Of a stretch of DNA of 64,000 nucleotides, positions 1 through 11,085 are shown piece after piece. The DNA is from Terana coerulea (Eukaryota > Basidiomycota > Agaricomycetes > Polyporales > Phanerochaetaceae), in contig JAKOGH010000708.1 in NCBI GenBank assembly GCA_024811115.1, forward strand, positions 1-64,000. Reading direction: 5' to 3'. The position numbers were made by a program, and so were the translations under genes. How positions within the stretch are numbered: position 1 is the first letter of the stretch; the number at the start of each line of letters is the position of its first letter. The notes beneath the pieces were generated by a model, which did no database searches, had not been told where the DNA came from, and was given only the letters and a program-made list of their open reading frames with translations.

Positions 1-410
1 CCTCACACGGGCTGCCGCTTCAGATCATATCAAATCGAGGAACTCAGTTTGCAGCAGAACTATTCCAGTAGCAATGGTGCAAGCTACTTGTATCAACTCG
101 GCAATGTCTACGGCATATCATCCACGACAGATGGTCAAACCAAACGCGCGAATCAAATTCTGAACAGTATTTTCGGGTGCTATGTGGACTACAACCTCGA
201 TAACTGGTCTACATTGTTGAGCATAGTGGAGTTCGCACAATAACCAGGCACAATGGCAACCAAGGAGACACCATTCTTCGGGGCCACAATACATCTTCTA
301 GCCGGGTCCTACACTAGTCAAGCACAAGAGCATGTGACCTCAACGACATCATGAAACAGCGACACGAAGCTCCAAGAGCAGGCGAAAGCTGCTTTTAACC
401 TTACATCCGG
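1..410 (+). pseudogene. Ty3/gypsy retrotransposon remnant, integrase core fragment
   Basis: The translation shows the end of a Ty3/gypsy integrase catalytic core. ISNRGTQF appears near base 30 in one frame, then TDGQTKRANQIL and CYVDYNLDNWST in another frame up to base 240. After a stop the trace continues as ATKETPFF. The frame changes and the stop show a dead copy, cut by the window edge at its 5' end. Homology fades near base 410, where AT-rich sequence begins. In a living element this domain inserts the cDNA into the chromosome. The chromodomain remnant at 2880-3820 has the same orientation and may be the other half of the same element. Confidence 0.75.
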
Positions 411-1250
411 AAAACCCCTCTTTCAATCTATGCTTTATACTTCTTATTTAACACTAAGTTGTTTATTATGCTCTTTTTCGCTTTTTGTGAAAATGTATTC
501 TTAAAATATAGTTTATTTAGCTAATCTACATCTATTAGCTTGCTAAACAGCCCGTTGCCTTTTTAACATTCTAATCTGCTGATTATTAGTGGCTTTTTAC
601 TACCTAATTGACTTTTATCCCTTACCAATGCCTTATTGCATTCTTTCATTAGCTCATTTACTATATTTCTTTTTATCTAATTTCTCACTATTGCATATTT
701 TATCAGTTGCTTATTATTAGCTTTTACTTATTTGCTTGTTATTTGTATCATATTTATGACATTATCTAGAGCTTATGACACTTATTTTGCTATTGCTTTT
801 ATTTATTACTTGGACTCTTATTATTGTATTGCTTAAAGCTAATTTAGTTCTATGTCCTCCTTTTCTGCCAATCAGCTAACCTATATGCTTATACTATTAC
901 ACTTTTAGAGTCAATGTAGCTACTATTCTCTATTTCAGCCTAGTTGGCACATAAATGCATAATGGATTCCTTATTAGACTAGTTTTCAAAGTGCACAAAG
1001 CTTTAAGGATATTGTTAATGACAAGTCTGAAGCTCTTTAATATTACCTTTATAACCTAATATATAAGCTCTGTACAATTGCTAAAAAAGAGCTGCTTTTG
1101 CCTAGAATGTCTATATTCTTATATAATTGCCATTTGCCACAGTTGAACAACAAGTTGCAATCAATTTTAAACATCACAATAGCTCTAAAAGAGTGACTGC
1201 TTCACAGACGACCAAAGCAATTCACACTGTATGCTTTTGTTAATGGGCCG
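411..1250. other. AT-rich low-complexity stretch, no gene seen
   Basis: About 840 bases very rich in T and A with short CTTATT/TTATTG-like words and no open frame of note. Its composition is unlike the rest of the window. It begins where the integrase remnant stops, which suggests inserted or decayed repeat DNA, but I recognise no element in it. Confidence 0.6.
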
Positions 1251-1284
1251 AGGCTCAAAACAAAACGACCAGAAATAACCACAA

Positions 1285-1359
1285 TGCACCCAGAAGGACT
1301 TGAACCCAGGACCGCCCGGGTAAACGCGCCCAGTAGATTAACAACTGCGCCATAGCGGC
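1285..1359 (-). pseudogene. tRNA-like sequence with box A and box B (tRNA pseudogene or SINE head)
   Basis: Read on the minus strand, TGGCGCAGTTG matches the pol III box A of a tRNA D-arm, and GGTTCAAGTCC is a perfect box B of a T-arm, about 40 bases downstream. An anticodon-like hairpin (CTGGG/CCCGG) lies between them, but with an 8-base loop. The acceptor ends (GCCGCTA against GGGTGCA) and the T-stem do not pair. It is therefore not a working tRNA gene; a tRNA pseudogene or the head of a tRNA-derived SINE fits better. Confidence 0.5.
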
Positions 1360-1769
1360 TTGCGTGCATCATCGTACAGAATGATCATAACCTACCGGGT
1401 ATATCGAAGCGCCTAAACGTCTTTGAAGCCTTCGCGTTTGGTTGGCGTCATCTTTCATTCCCTCGGTCCCTCATTCCTAACCGACGCGTTAGCTGCGTCG
1501 CGACCACCTACCGCGACACCAGGACCCAAGCGACACCACACAAGAGTGGGGGACGCGTGAATTATCGAGCAAGGCCGTTGAAGGGGAGGGGCTCCCTTGC
1601 AAACGAGGTACGTGGCCCTCTCGCCGCATCCACCGCTGTTACCCAGAGCCGTCCATGGCCGTGCATGCACGGCTTATGGACGGCACTTTCATGAATAGGC
1701 ATCACACATCCCCCACGAGTCACGAACACTGCGCGCGAACGCCCGCGTAGTCAAGCACGACGCAACAAG

Positions 1770-2400
1770 CTCAGCGCCGGCGGCCGCGACGCCGACGCAC
1801 AAGAAGCCGGCGCGCACGACACGACGCGTACGACACGAACGGCGGCGCACAACACCAACGCCGGCGCGCGGGACGTGGTGAAGCACAGCACACGCAGGCC
1901 GACGTAGGCGAGCGCGCCGCCGTTACAAAGGGCCGACGTACGACGCGAGGGACCAGCGCAACAAGCTACACAGGCGCGACGCCGAGAACGCAGCACGCGT
2001 ATAACACCAACACCGGCGCGCGGGACGTGGCGAAGCACGACGCGCGCAGACCGACGCAGGTGAGCGCGACGCCGACGCACAAGAAACCGGCGCGTACAGC
2101 ACGACGCGCAAGATACGCAGGGCGGGACAGCGGCGCACGCACGTACGGTGCCGACGGATGCGCACCACGCCAACGCCGGCGCGCAGGACGTGGCGAAGCA
2201 CGACGCGCGCAGGCCGACGCAGGCGAGCGTGCCGCCGTTACAAAGGGCCGACGCACGACGCGAGGGACCAGGGTAGCAAGCTACCCCAGCACAACGCCAA
2301 CGAGCGCAGCACGCGCACCGCGCCGGCGCTGGCGCGCAGGACGTGGCGAAGCATGACGCGTGCAGACCGACGCTGACAAGTGCGCCCCCGTCAGAAGGGG
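1770..2400. repeat. GC-rich minisatellite, period about 152-163 bp
   Basis: The motif GGCGCGC(G/A)GGACGTGG recurs at 1863, 2015, 2178 and 2331, giving spacings of 152, 163 and 153 bases. A partial unit starts near 1770. The second half of the unit alternates between a GACGCCGACGCACAAGAA type (1770s, 2070s) and a GCCGCCGTTACAAAGGGCC type (1917, 2231). The array is rich in CGACGC words and lies between AT-rich flanks. Long open frames cross it on both strands only because stops are rare in such DNA; I do not regard them as genes. Confidence 0.8.
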
Positions 2401-2430
2401 CTGGTGCACGACACGAGGGCCAGGGTAGTG

Positions 2431-2879
2431 GTGTACGTAAGTATTTTACTGACAGATACAACACACAGGTGGGCATGGCACAGTGCAGGTGAGTATGGTG
2501 CATGGCACATGGGCTTACCTGCACAGTACAAGTAGTTTGTTGTGTTAGGTAGCTTAGTCTTGTATGTAGATAACTAAATATGCAATACAGAGCATCAGGT
2601 TAAATTAAGAAGGGGGATTTCTCAGATGACTAGTCAAGCAGTAGTGGTATTATAGCTGCATGTAAGGAACAAAATAGGACAGTAAGGAAACAAATAGCTG
2701 AGAAATAGGACTAATTGCCCTAATATATAGAATAATTAAGACAATTAGCAAAGGACCTCACTAAACTGCCTTATTGGCCTAATGTATCTATTTATCTAGT
2801 TGTGTTACTTTGAAGCTGATGTGCAATGAATTAGTGCTTATCAGCATGCATTAGGCAAGGAATAGTAAGGGGTTTTTTC
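2431..2879. other. AT-rich spacer between minisatellite and gypsy 3' part, no gene seen
   Basis: AT-rich sequence without a credible reading frame. Similar 17-20-base words ending TCAGATGA occur near 2612 and 2870, a weak direct repeat bracketing the second half of the stretch. Confidence 0.5.
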
Positions 2880-3812
2880 AGATGATGAGTTGCCGAAGCG
2901 CATTAAATGGTACCACACCAAGGCCCGAACGTGCCGTTCAAAGTTGAGACAAAGTACTTCTCAACTTACGGGATTACCAGACTACAGAGCGTGCATTGAA
3001 CCCACGGCATTTGCGGACCGCTCGAAATCATCGAACAGTTGTCCGCTCGTCACCTTCAAGGTTAAAATGCCACCACACTACCGAGCTATGCATCCAGTAT
3101 TCCACGCCAGCAAGCTAGCCACTTATAACGATCGCTCCATACCAGGGACAGAAACCACTCGTGCCTAAGCCAGTCGTGGTTAAAGGACAGGAAGAGGGTT
3201 GAGAAGATCTTGCAACACCGCAAATGCAGTAAGAAAACTTAATACTCCGTCCAATGGAAAGGATTCGACGCGATGAAGTCACTTGGGAAGACAAGGACAA
3301 CATCAAGAACGCTAAGAAAGCAGTTCAAGACTACCTCAAGTCGGAACCGACAAGCCACACGAACGGTTGAGTTTGAAGAAGACGCCACACCCGTACTACT
3401 ACAACGGGACTCTACGCTTCAAGTCGGAACTCATTGGGCGGGTCAAACCCCTACACGAATCTCCTCAAGAAGCAATGGACTTACGCTGCATGCCTATTAA
3501 AAACACACAGTTAAATCCAACTCGAGAACAACAGTGCCTATCGGCATTAAAGTTCAATTACCGAGTGGAACTTGGCGGCCGAATTATGTCTTGCAACCAA
3601 CTTTCCAACGAAAGAGTTGAAACAATTACCAAAGCGATCGACCGCGACTACAAAAGACGGTGACAAGTAACCCTTGTAAACACCAGCGACATTGACTTTG
3701 CAGTTCAAATTGGCAATCAGGTGGCCCAGCTTATCATTGAACGGATTATGACGTGGATATTGAAGTAATTGGACTACGATAATTGGCAAATTCTCGACGG
3801 AGCTCGAACCTC
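2880..3812 (+). pseudogene. Ty3/gypsy polyprotein 3' end with chromodomain, decayed
   Basis: The C-terminal pol region of a chromovirus-type Ty3/gypsy element can be followed across frames. TFKVKMPPHYRAMHPVFHAS (3050-3110) is the conserved stretch after the integrase. A chromodomain follows as VEKILQHRK, then a stop, YSVQWKGFD, a frame shift, and DEVTWEDKDNIKNAKKAV (3200-3340). A further tail of about 98 residues stays open to 3663. In live elements the chromodomain guides insertion to particular chromatin. The stop and shifts show this copy is dead. It leads straight into a polypurine tract and an LTR, so the orientation is certain. Confidence 0.75.
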
Positions 3813-3821
3813 GAGGAGGGG
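3813..3821 (+). other. Polypurine tract of the gypsy element
   Basis: GAGGAGGGG lies three bases before TGTCAC, the first bases of the LTR. This is the usual plus-strand priming site next to a 3' LTR. Confidence 0.6.
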
Positions 3822-3886
3822 TAATGTCACAATTTCCCTCAGCGCTAGTCTACAGCTAGAGTGTAACATCAAGTTACGGGTAGTGA

Positions 3887-3996
3887 TTGGCAAGGGTAAA
3901 CCCTTCATACTTAAAGGCTAACCCTTACCCTTACCCTCCAAAACCCTTACCCTCACGAAGGGTAAGGGTTAGGGGTTACCTTCAAACCCTTGCCAA
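3887..3996. repeat. 110-bp foldback built on CCCTTA/TAAGGG repeats
   Basis: TTGGCAAGGGT at 3887-3897 is the exact inverse of ACCCTTGCCAA at 3986-3996. The arms enclose several CCCTTA units and their inverse, so the strand can fold into one long hairpin. A second CCCTTA cluster lies at 4170-4190 and a CCCC(T)TGGAGGGG palindrome near 4206. The unit differs from the telomeric TTAGGG. Confidence 0.65.
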
Positions 3997-4606
3997 AATG
4001 GGCAGAAAATGGTGCTTTAAGTGCTCTTTTCATTCACTTATAATGTCAGCCTTCTATTTGAATAGCTTGCATTGATATAAAAAGCACTCACAACACTTGC
4101 AGCCCTATCCAGCAACATGTCTGGCATTTGCATGCAGACCCCTCGGCAGACAAGGGTTAACTTTCTCTAACCCTTACCCTTACCCTCTGTACTCCTTACT
4201 CCTTAACCCCTTGGAGGGGTTTGCAAACCCCCGCCTACTCTCAGTTACGGGACACGTTACCCAGTCGCCACAAATGTTACAAGATGCTGATTAGCTGGCC
4301 ATGCCACCGACGCATGGTTATCAGGGATATGCCTCATAAGGACATATGATCATGGACTCAGTTCTGGATTCGTTTCTAGAGTATGACCTCACTATGAGGT
4401 CACTACGACATTGTGTACTGGTAGTGTACAGTAGCTGATTAGGACATCTAGATAGTGTTGATGTTAGCATGATAGCTAGGTCAGATCTGATAAGGGAGTT
4501 AGAGCGCTGTATGCTCTAGAGCCTTAGTCATGGATCACCTGACTGTATCAGTCAGCACATGGTATCGGAGGTCTTAGATAGTGTCTGGGGTCCCTCTACA
4601 CACAGA

Positions 4607-4614
4607 TATAAAAG
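4607..4614 (+). promoter_or_regulatory. TATA box of the LTR
   Basis: TATAAAAG inside the LTR, about 300 bases before its end and followed by a GC- and CT-rich leader. This is the likely pol II start region of the retroelement. Confidence 0.5.
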
Positions 4615-4911
4615 AGGCCGGTCTGAGGGCTAATACCCCAGACTCAACAACATCGTTGATTCATATCTCCTCTACTCGCTTTACTCAAAGTCCCCTGCTC
4701 TCTCCAACCCCCTCAAAGCATTCCTAGCAGGTGAGTATTAGAGTTTTGTGATACCTCTATTGTCGCGGTCCTGCTCGAGCTCAGCGGGCGCTTTATCCGG
4801 TGTTGCCAGGATTACCTTGCTTGTCAAGGCCGCTCTGCCATGCTAAATACCGTGGGAAAGCAATCCCCAACTCACCTGGACTTTGCCGCGATTACATCAC
4901 GTTACGTAACA

Positions 4912-5200
4912 GTCACCAAAGTCACTACTAGTTTCAACTTTCCAGCTTCACCTCAAGGTTGCCTCAAAGACAAGCAAAGGTTGCTGCCGCGAAGCGGCAC
5001 TTCACGAAGTTTGATATACGCTCCGCATATAGCACTGCGATCATAGGCAAAGTGCTAGGCCCATTGCTCACTCCCGGCTTGTCAGTGACCGTACGCACCA
5101 AGAAATACAAACATCTACTTCTAATTGACATAATAGGATAATAGGCATAGTTTACATTAACAAAAGTGCTGCAGATTTTGAATACCAAGGGCTTTTAGCC
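4912..5200 (+). pseudogene. Possible Ty3/gypsy reverse-transcriptase scrap
   Basis: The frame beginning at 4959 contains AKRHFTKFDIRSAY, which resembles the first catalytic-aspartate block of gypsy reverse transcriptases (FTKxDxRxAY). Nothing else of the domain is clearly recognisable, so this is a short decayed piece, perhaps of another element lying behind the LTR. Confidence 0.45.
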
Positions 5201-5901
5201 CTTTAATTACCCTACAGCCTCATGCCAATCAGTGCCAACCTCGTGCAGTCAGTTAACTATGCGAGAAACTATGCGAGATGTGTGTTTTCATGGTTAATGT
5301 GATCACACCAATGCTAAGAATATAACACACAGAAGTCCGAGGCTCATAAGATACATTTTCAAGCAAATGTGAGTAATGTAACTGAGGTTCACGGTGGTTG
5401 ACCAAGATTCAAAAGGCTGCCGGCTCAGGCTATGAAGGGATGCCGGTGATGCCATTACCACATATGGTGGTTACATCAGAGCCCGGCAACGCCTTTGGGA
5501 GAGCGCCCGTCGCGAGAGCTCGAGGGCGATTCCGTATAATTTCAAAAGGTGCTGTAATGACCGCGCCGTGCAGCACTTTACTCCAGCCGCCTCCTCGTCA
5601 ACGCAAACAGCGACCTCCAGTTTCACCATTGCTTTCTGGACTTGTCCGCATCGTGAGTGAGAAAAGTCGTGAAATAGTGAATGATACCGCTGCTTGCTCA
5701 TACGCGGCGGCGCTACCAGGGAAAATATCATAGTATTGTGATACTCCAATTGAGGGACACAGATATACCGAAGAAGACTAAAAGGCAGCGCGAGCACTGC
5801 CGAGCAGCTACTGGGCGTGTTAGCGTGTTTAGCCACTCAGACCACCTTCTTTCGTGTTTTGCTGAAGCATTTCCACGTATCTTCTCGACGATCTCTTCGA
5901 C
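5201..5901. other. Intergenic region upstream of the MYND gene, no gene seen
   Basis: Open frames on both strands between 5398 and 5836 overlap each other and look like no family I know. The last 150 bases should hold the promoter of the gene starting at 5902, but I see no clear TATA box. Confidence 0.4.
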
Positions 5902-8276
5902 ATGCCGGGACCAGGGAAACGCAAAACAAAATCCAAAAAGTCGAACGTTTCTACGAGCGGGCCTGACCTCTCGAATGTCGACATACCCACCCTCATTGAT
6001 TCCTTCGTAGACGAAATTGAAGATACTAGGGACTGGACGGCAGTTGTTGCCATTCTGTGCAAGGTGTTCGAGCTCCCAGGTGAGTTAATACGTTAGTATC
6101 TCGGTCGCGACTTCGTAACCCCTCACATAGATCTCGACACTCGCAGCGGTCTGAAGAAAGTCCACGCAAACTTCGACCGGATTCAACGCAACTTGGACGC
6201 GGCGTTCGCCAAATACTCCGGGAACGAGAAGGTCGCAGGTGGGATCATTGGCATCTGGTCCAGGATGTCTGCGGACTCAATTTTGCGTAACAAACTCTTT
6301 TGTGCTGGTGAGAGAACATGCATACGTGTACATACGTCCTTGGAATTGACACATGCTTTTACCTTAGGACTCATGTCGAAGCTCATGCCTTTGCTGGACA
6401 ATCCGAAGACGCGTCTTGTGGGTCTTCAAGCCCTTTCAAATGTTACACATCACGGAGGCGTTGAAATAAAACACGAAATCGCGAGTCATACGCTCACTCT
6501 GTTACGCTTGATGGAGGAGTTCCCCGATGATGCCGCCATCAACGAACAAGTCATCGTTACACTTGCTCATGCCATTGGAGCAGTCGTCAACGACGAAGAC
6601 ATGCCAGCCCGCGTCAAAGAAAAGAAGATCAAGGACATGACCATACCCAAAGTGTTGAGTCTCGTGTTCACAAACATCAAGAAGCCAGACGCCTCGTACT
6701 ACATGTTATCACACGCGCTGGAGTTCTTAACCGGAGTAGTCCTAGGTTGCCACCAGGAAATTAAGGCCAACTCATCCGTTCTCAATCTCCTTGTTGCTCT
6801 GCTTCGCAGTCAAGATCTCCCAACCCGAGTCAGTGCTCTTGGTGGCCTCTGCCGCCTCGTGATTCCCGAGTCCGAGCAGGAACTACGTCACATGGACCCA
6901 CAGAAACTCACGCAATCCTTGCGAGGCGGGTTTCCCGCCATCTCTCAGATCTGCTCAGTGACTACACTGATTCTCCCATGGAAACCGATACTTTCGTCAT
7001 TCTCAAGAGTTCCCAGGATTTCCAGAAGGCGATGATGCAGTGTATGCGGGACTTTGACCTCTACAGACTGGGGAAAACGCTGGCTGAACTCATTGTTCGG
7101 ACGGAATTTTCCATCGCCGACGGAGCGTACCAGACGATGAACGAACGCACTGGCCGGCTCGAGATTCTGTCTCTCCCTGGCTTGCCGTTCACCATGTGGG
7201 GAGATGCCTTACCTCACTGCGCAAAGGCTCTCCGAGAAAGAGGTTCTCCCGCCGACTTGGATGACGCCGACATCATCGAAATCAAGCACTACATTCGTAA
7301 AAGCCGTATACCGGACGCCATCGCTTTAGCGGAACGGGCTGTCGTGCGTAACCCACAGGTCGCATACTTCTACTATCCCGTCAGCCTGGGCATGGACTTC
7401 GCGCGGGGACTACGTGGTGCGAAGAAGGGTCTTAAATGCAAGAAGACGACGCCCTTCGTTCGGCGTTACTTGCTGTGGCGCGCGGTCGAGATAGCGGGCG
7501 AACTTGGCCTCAGCAAGTTACAGACTGCCAGGGCGGGAGATACGGCGTATTCCGAAGGTGTCGCCTTCTTCGTTTCCGCATTGGAAGATGCGAAGACTTT
7601 CGTCAACGAAACTCCACCTGACAACCACCGCACGACCACTGTTTCAAATTGGTACATTTTGCTCACGTTGGCGATGCGTGGGCCCGACATCAGTTCTGAC
7701 TTGAAGGAGCTAGATGTAAGTGTCCCGGCAGCTTCGTACAAGCTTCGGTGTACTCATCGTCCTGCACAGGAATCTATCAAAAGATTGGCATCTCTCGCCA
7801 ATTCATGGACTTTTTCGGGGTACCTTACAGTAAATCGCAGCTGCGTCTGGTCCGCGAGCTGATACTGGAGCGTTACAAGACGGCCGCGACGGAGTGGAAC
7901 AACTTCATCGTTCGCCTTGACAGTCTCCACAACACCGACGAAGTACAGAAGCATTCCGCCCTCAAAGCCGAAGATAACCTCTCAGCCTGGCTTGAGGGCC
8001 TGGACATCTCGGAAGACCATGACCACCACAATCACAGCCACCCGAGACTGAACACCTCCTCGGCGGAGATGTTCCAGTGCTCATACTGCCATAACCCCAG
8101 CGCTGTGTTGCGCAAGTGCAGTGGATGTGGTAAAACGAGGTTCGTTGTACATTTGCTAAATTCGTCACTGGCGTACTGAACGGAAGGGCGCCAGATATTG
8201 CGATAGCTCTTGCCAGAAACTTCATTGGCCGGAGCACAAGATCTCCTGCAAGCTCGCTCAAAACAGTTCTACGTGA
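5902..8276 (+). CDS. MYND-type zinc-finger protein with armadillo/TPR-like helical repeats
   Basis: Start is ATG 5902, followed by a basic KRKTKSKKS stretch. Introns by eye are 6080-6130, 6308-6367, one near 7713-7766 and one ending at 8191 (GT at 8143). The long middle is helical and resembles armadillo/TPR-like repeats. The C-terminus is a MYND finger: CSYCHNPSAVLRKCSGCGKT before the last intron and RYCDSSCQKLHW after it, ending at TGA 8274. MYND fingers bind proline-rich partners; this fungal subfamily has no well-known function. The frame breaks twice while the protein stays conserved: near 6935-6950 (a base seems missing in GGGTTTCCCGCC) and near 7713-7775 by the fourth intron. It converges on the gene at 8533 with a 256-base gap. 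Confidence 0.8.
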
Positions 8277-8532
8277 TCTCTTTTTCCTCGCACTAAATAC
8301 CCTGTCATGTATCAATAATCTTGCTACCAGCGTGCTGTATCATATCGACGTTCTTGGCATCGCTGTGAGGCGTCAGTATAACACTTCTACTGCATCGCGA
8401 CTGCCAGTTCACTATTATGGCGCTAACAACGCTGCCCGAGGGAATCGTGGAGGAGCACAAACGGCGTTTCAGAATAAAGAGAGGGATAATGTTACAGTGT
8501 ACAATCGCGGTGACTCAAAGACTCCAACAGAA

Positions 8533-10162
8533 TCACGATGAAGACGCCGCCGTCAGCAACGTCTTCGCAACCGTGCTCACGCCACCGCCTTTACGGCAGG
8601 CCTTGCCTATTTCTACGGCCTTCTCCTTCAAGGCCTTTCCTTCACCGTCCGAAAGAACGCGGCAAAACGCGTCTGCGAGCTGGATAGCTTCGATGCGCGC
8701 CGCATAGCCCTTATTGGCGTAGATGCCGTGCCCGAGCCATTCCACTCGGACAGCGTAGTCATACAGATCGAGCCACTGCGGCAAGATGATTTGAGGAACG
8801 CCGGCACTACAGCATATTCCATCAGTAGGAATCGCGAGAAAGTCGTAACCAACGTACTAGGCGGCTTCGTGGACAGAATCTGAGAGTCCAATCCTTCAGC
8901 GAGCGATAACACGTGAAAGAGAGAAACTACGCACTTGCTCCTCCATGATTGACTAGAGCGACTACATTCGGGTGTTGCAGCACCGCCAAAGCTGGAGGTT
9001 CAATCCACTCTTCCGTACGCATTGAATCGATCAAGGTCACGCCCAAGCGCTGCTCGATGCTAGCCTCGAAACCCTTCTTCCCGTTCAGCTTCCATAGCAC
9101 CTGGAATGCCTTGCCTCCGCGGCGTTCGCGAGCAAGCGTGAACGCTCCGATGATGTTGTCGACGTCGTCTTGCGTGTACCAAAAGTTCGAGCCCATGTTG
9201 ATGACGATGGTGGGTGCGCGGTCAAGGAAGCTCGACAAGTCGGGGTACTTCCCGGACGAGAGGGGCGGAACAGGGACGAGGATCGGTCCGGGGTATACGA
9301 GGTTCTCGGCAGAGACGTGCGGATACTCCATCTCCTTCACGCTTGCGCAAATCTGAAAGGAAGCTCCTTCAGAGGCTTGTCGAGCAATTTGCCCTTGATG
9401 CCAGCTTTCGCTCGTCGGGACTCCAGAGCCTTGATGCGAGGATGAGTAGTGAGCGTCCGCCAAAAGGCGACATTCAGAGCGAAGTTGTACGGAAGGAGGT
9501 GAAGAGGGGCCGGGTACGAGAAGCCGGAATATGGTCTGCGTATGTAAATGAGCCAGTACCACCACCACAATGACTTCAACGACGACATACGCAGGATATT
9601 TCCAGAAACCTTTGAGAAGAGGCTGTTCGTGCTTCGAGAGCTCCAGGCCGCTGTTCGGGCAAATGAGACCCCACTTGACACCGGCTGTGATACAGGCGTC
9701 CATTCCGATAGGCATCGTGAGGTCAACGGCGGCGATGTGGATTTTGGGCGTGATACTAGCGAATATCTCGAGGACCCGCTCGTACACTCCAACGTATCGC
9801 TCCGGATTGAACCCGAAGAGCTCGGCGAGGAAGCGATACGACTTCAGGCCGCCTTTGTGCAGAAGCGTGGCAGGGCCGTGGCGGTCGATCAAGCCGTTAT
9901 GCGAGATCTCCGTGAATAACATGAGTTCGCCGAGGGAATGAAATGTGAGTTTGTGTCGAGTACAGTTGACCCTGGCGCATATCGCGCGTGCGTGCTTCTC
10001 CGCAGGATCGAAGGATAGCAAGTGAAGATGCAGTGGCGGTGACTCATCGACTCCGAGGCCGAGCATAAATTCGATGGTGGCGAGGTGGATATTCAGCTGT
10101 CCGCTGACGGAGAGAGAGATAAAGACAACATTGACGGCATCCGAGTCGTTGCTATCCGCCAT
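8533..10162 (-). CDS. UDP-glycosyltransferase (GT1 family)
   Basis: A GT-B type glycosyltransferase that would move a sugar from a UDP-sugar to a small lipophilic acceptor. Exons by eye, in transcript order, are 10162-9591, 9535-8935, 8879-8858 and 8806-8533. The N-terminal half starts MADSNDSDAVNVVF. The donor-site signature falls across the last three exons as HPNVVALVNHGG, then HEAAYAGVPQIILPQWLDLY. The histidine, the double glycine and the Q/D pair that bind the UDP-sugar are present. The third coding exon is only 22 nt, yet both junctions keep the motif in frame. One frame break lies near 9350-9390 (ELPF to QICASVKEMEYP), where a base seems missing; no intron explains it. The length of about 520 residues is normal for the family. 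Confidence 0.85.
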
Positions 10163-11085
10163 ATTAAATACGGAGAGACTCAGCGACCACTGGGAAGAAG
10201 ATGGGGAGGGTAGGGCGTAGTACGAAGGTGTGGCATGCCACCCACGCTTAAATCCAAAGCTCGGACGATGTAAGCCTTCGTGGGGTTCGCTCCAATGTGA
10301 GCAGTAACAGTGCAAGTCAGACTTCTGGCTGGACGATGGACGATCTCCAATATAGGCTGGGTTCGTATGAGCTTAATGCGTGCTATAGATAACGTACGAC
10401 ACGGAGCCATCAGCACAAGTCGTCGATATTCAAGAGACACGGAACATACAAGTGATGTGGTTCATACCCGTTGTGAGGGCAAACTACCTTCTCGGCATTG
10501 AGACCTCAGATGAGATATTCTTTAATAATTTTCCGCTGTGACCTGGCGGACCATGGTCGTTCACCGTGCTCGAAGTATTTCTCGGATACGGAACCTGTGC
10601 GGCGTCGAACAAGCTTTAGACGCCTAAGAAGCGGTCAGGATAAGCTATGTGGTACGACCTCCGAGCGCAGATGCTCCCTAAAAATGGCTCAAACGGTCCG
10701 AAACGAAAGTTGCTACCGGGGCTTCAGCGGGCTGGTAATCGCAGAATACCAGCTCGGAAGATCGACGCACCTGTGTAAAGGACACGTGGCATTACTCTGC
10801 TTTCAGAAACAAGACTGCTTACCCCAAACCTATTCTTGGAAGAGTGTCTCGAGACATGCAGGAGTGGTCATGTTGTTTGATTTGCAGCTCGCTACGTACA
10901 TCGAGTCCCGTTGGGAAATGACAGCGCAGAAAAATATGTGTTTCTACAAACTGACACCAGACGCGAAGACAACGTTAGATAAGACCGCAAGCGAAGCATT
11001 CTGGAGCATGGAGAAAGAGTCGGTCTTCCCAGGGAATGAGGTTGCGCACGAAGGGGAAATTAGGATGGTCGGCGAGCCAATTTCA
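10163..11085. other. Intergenic region with an unexplained 200-codon open frame
   Basis: This lies between the glycosyltransferase start and the duplicated FunK1 unit. A plus-strand frame stays open from 10498 to 11100 (200 codons) with no coding gene opposite it, but its protein (MRPQMRYSLIIF...) looks like no known family, has an odd composition and no clear domain. It may be chance or a lineage-specific gene. Confidence 0.3.

Larger units (their letters stand above)
3825..4911 (+). mobile_element. Ty3/gypsy 3' LTR, about 1.09 kb
   Basis: It starts TGTCAC right after a polypurine tract and ends GTTACGTAACA, so the ends are TGT...ACA. It contains a TATAAAAG box at 4607 and a pyrimidine-rich stretch after it, as expected for an LTR promoter and leader. 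The end is placed by the terminal motif only, because no second LTR is in the window for comparison. The first third carries a foldback of TAAGGG-type repeats (3887-3996), probably a later addition. Confidence 0.55.

Noticed and set aside
1751..2524. 257-codon open frame on the minus strand, with further frames on both strands
   Set aside because: It lies wholly in the GC-rich minisatellite, codes a cysteine/alanine-rich repeat peptide and exists only because stops are rare there.
3887..4230. Telomere-like repeats
   Set aside because: The unit is TAAGGG/CCCTTA, not a rotation of TTAGGG, and it alternates in direction as a foldback. It is not an interstitial telomere.
6900..6990. An intron or programmed frameshift in the MYND gene
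   Set aside because: There is no GT-AG pair of suitable length and no slippery site with structure. A one-base deletion is simpler.
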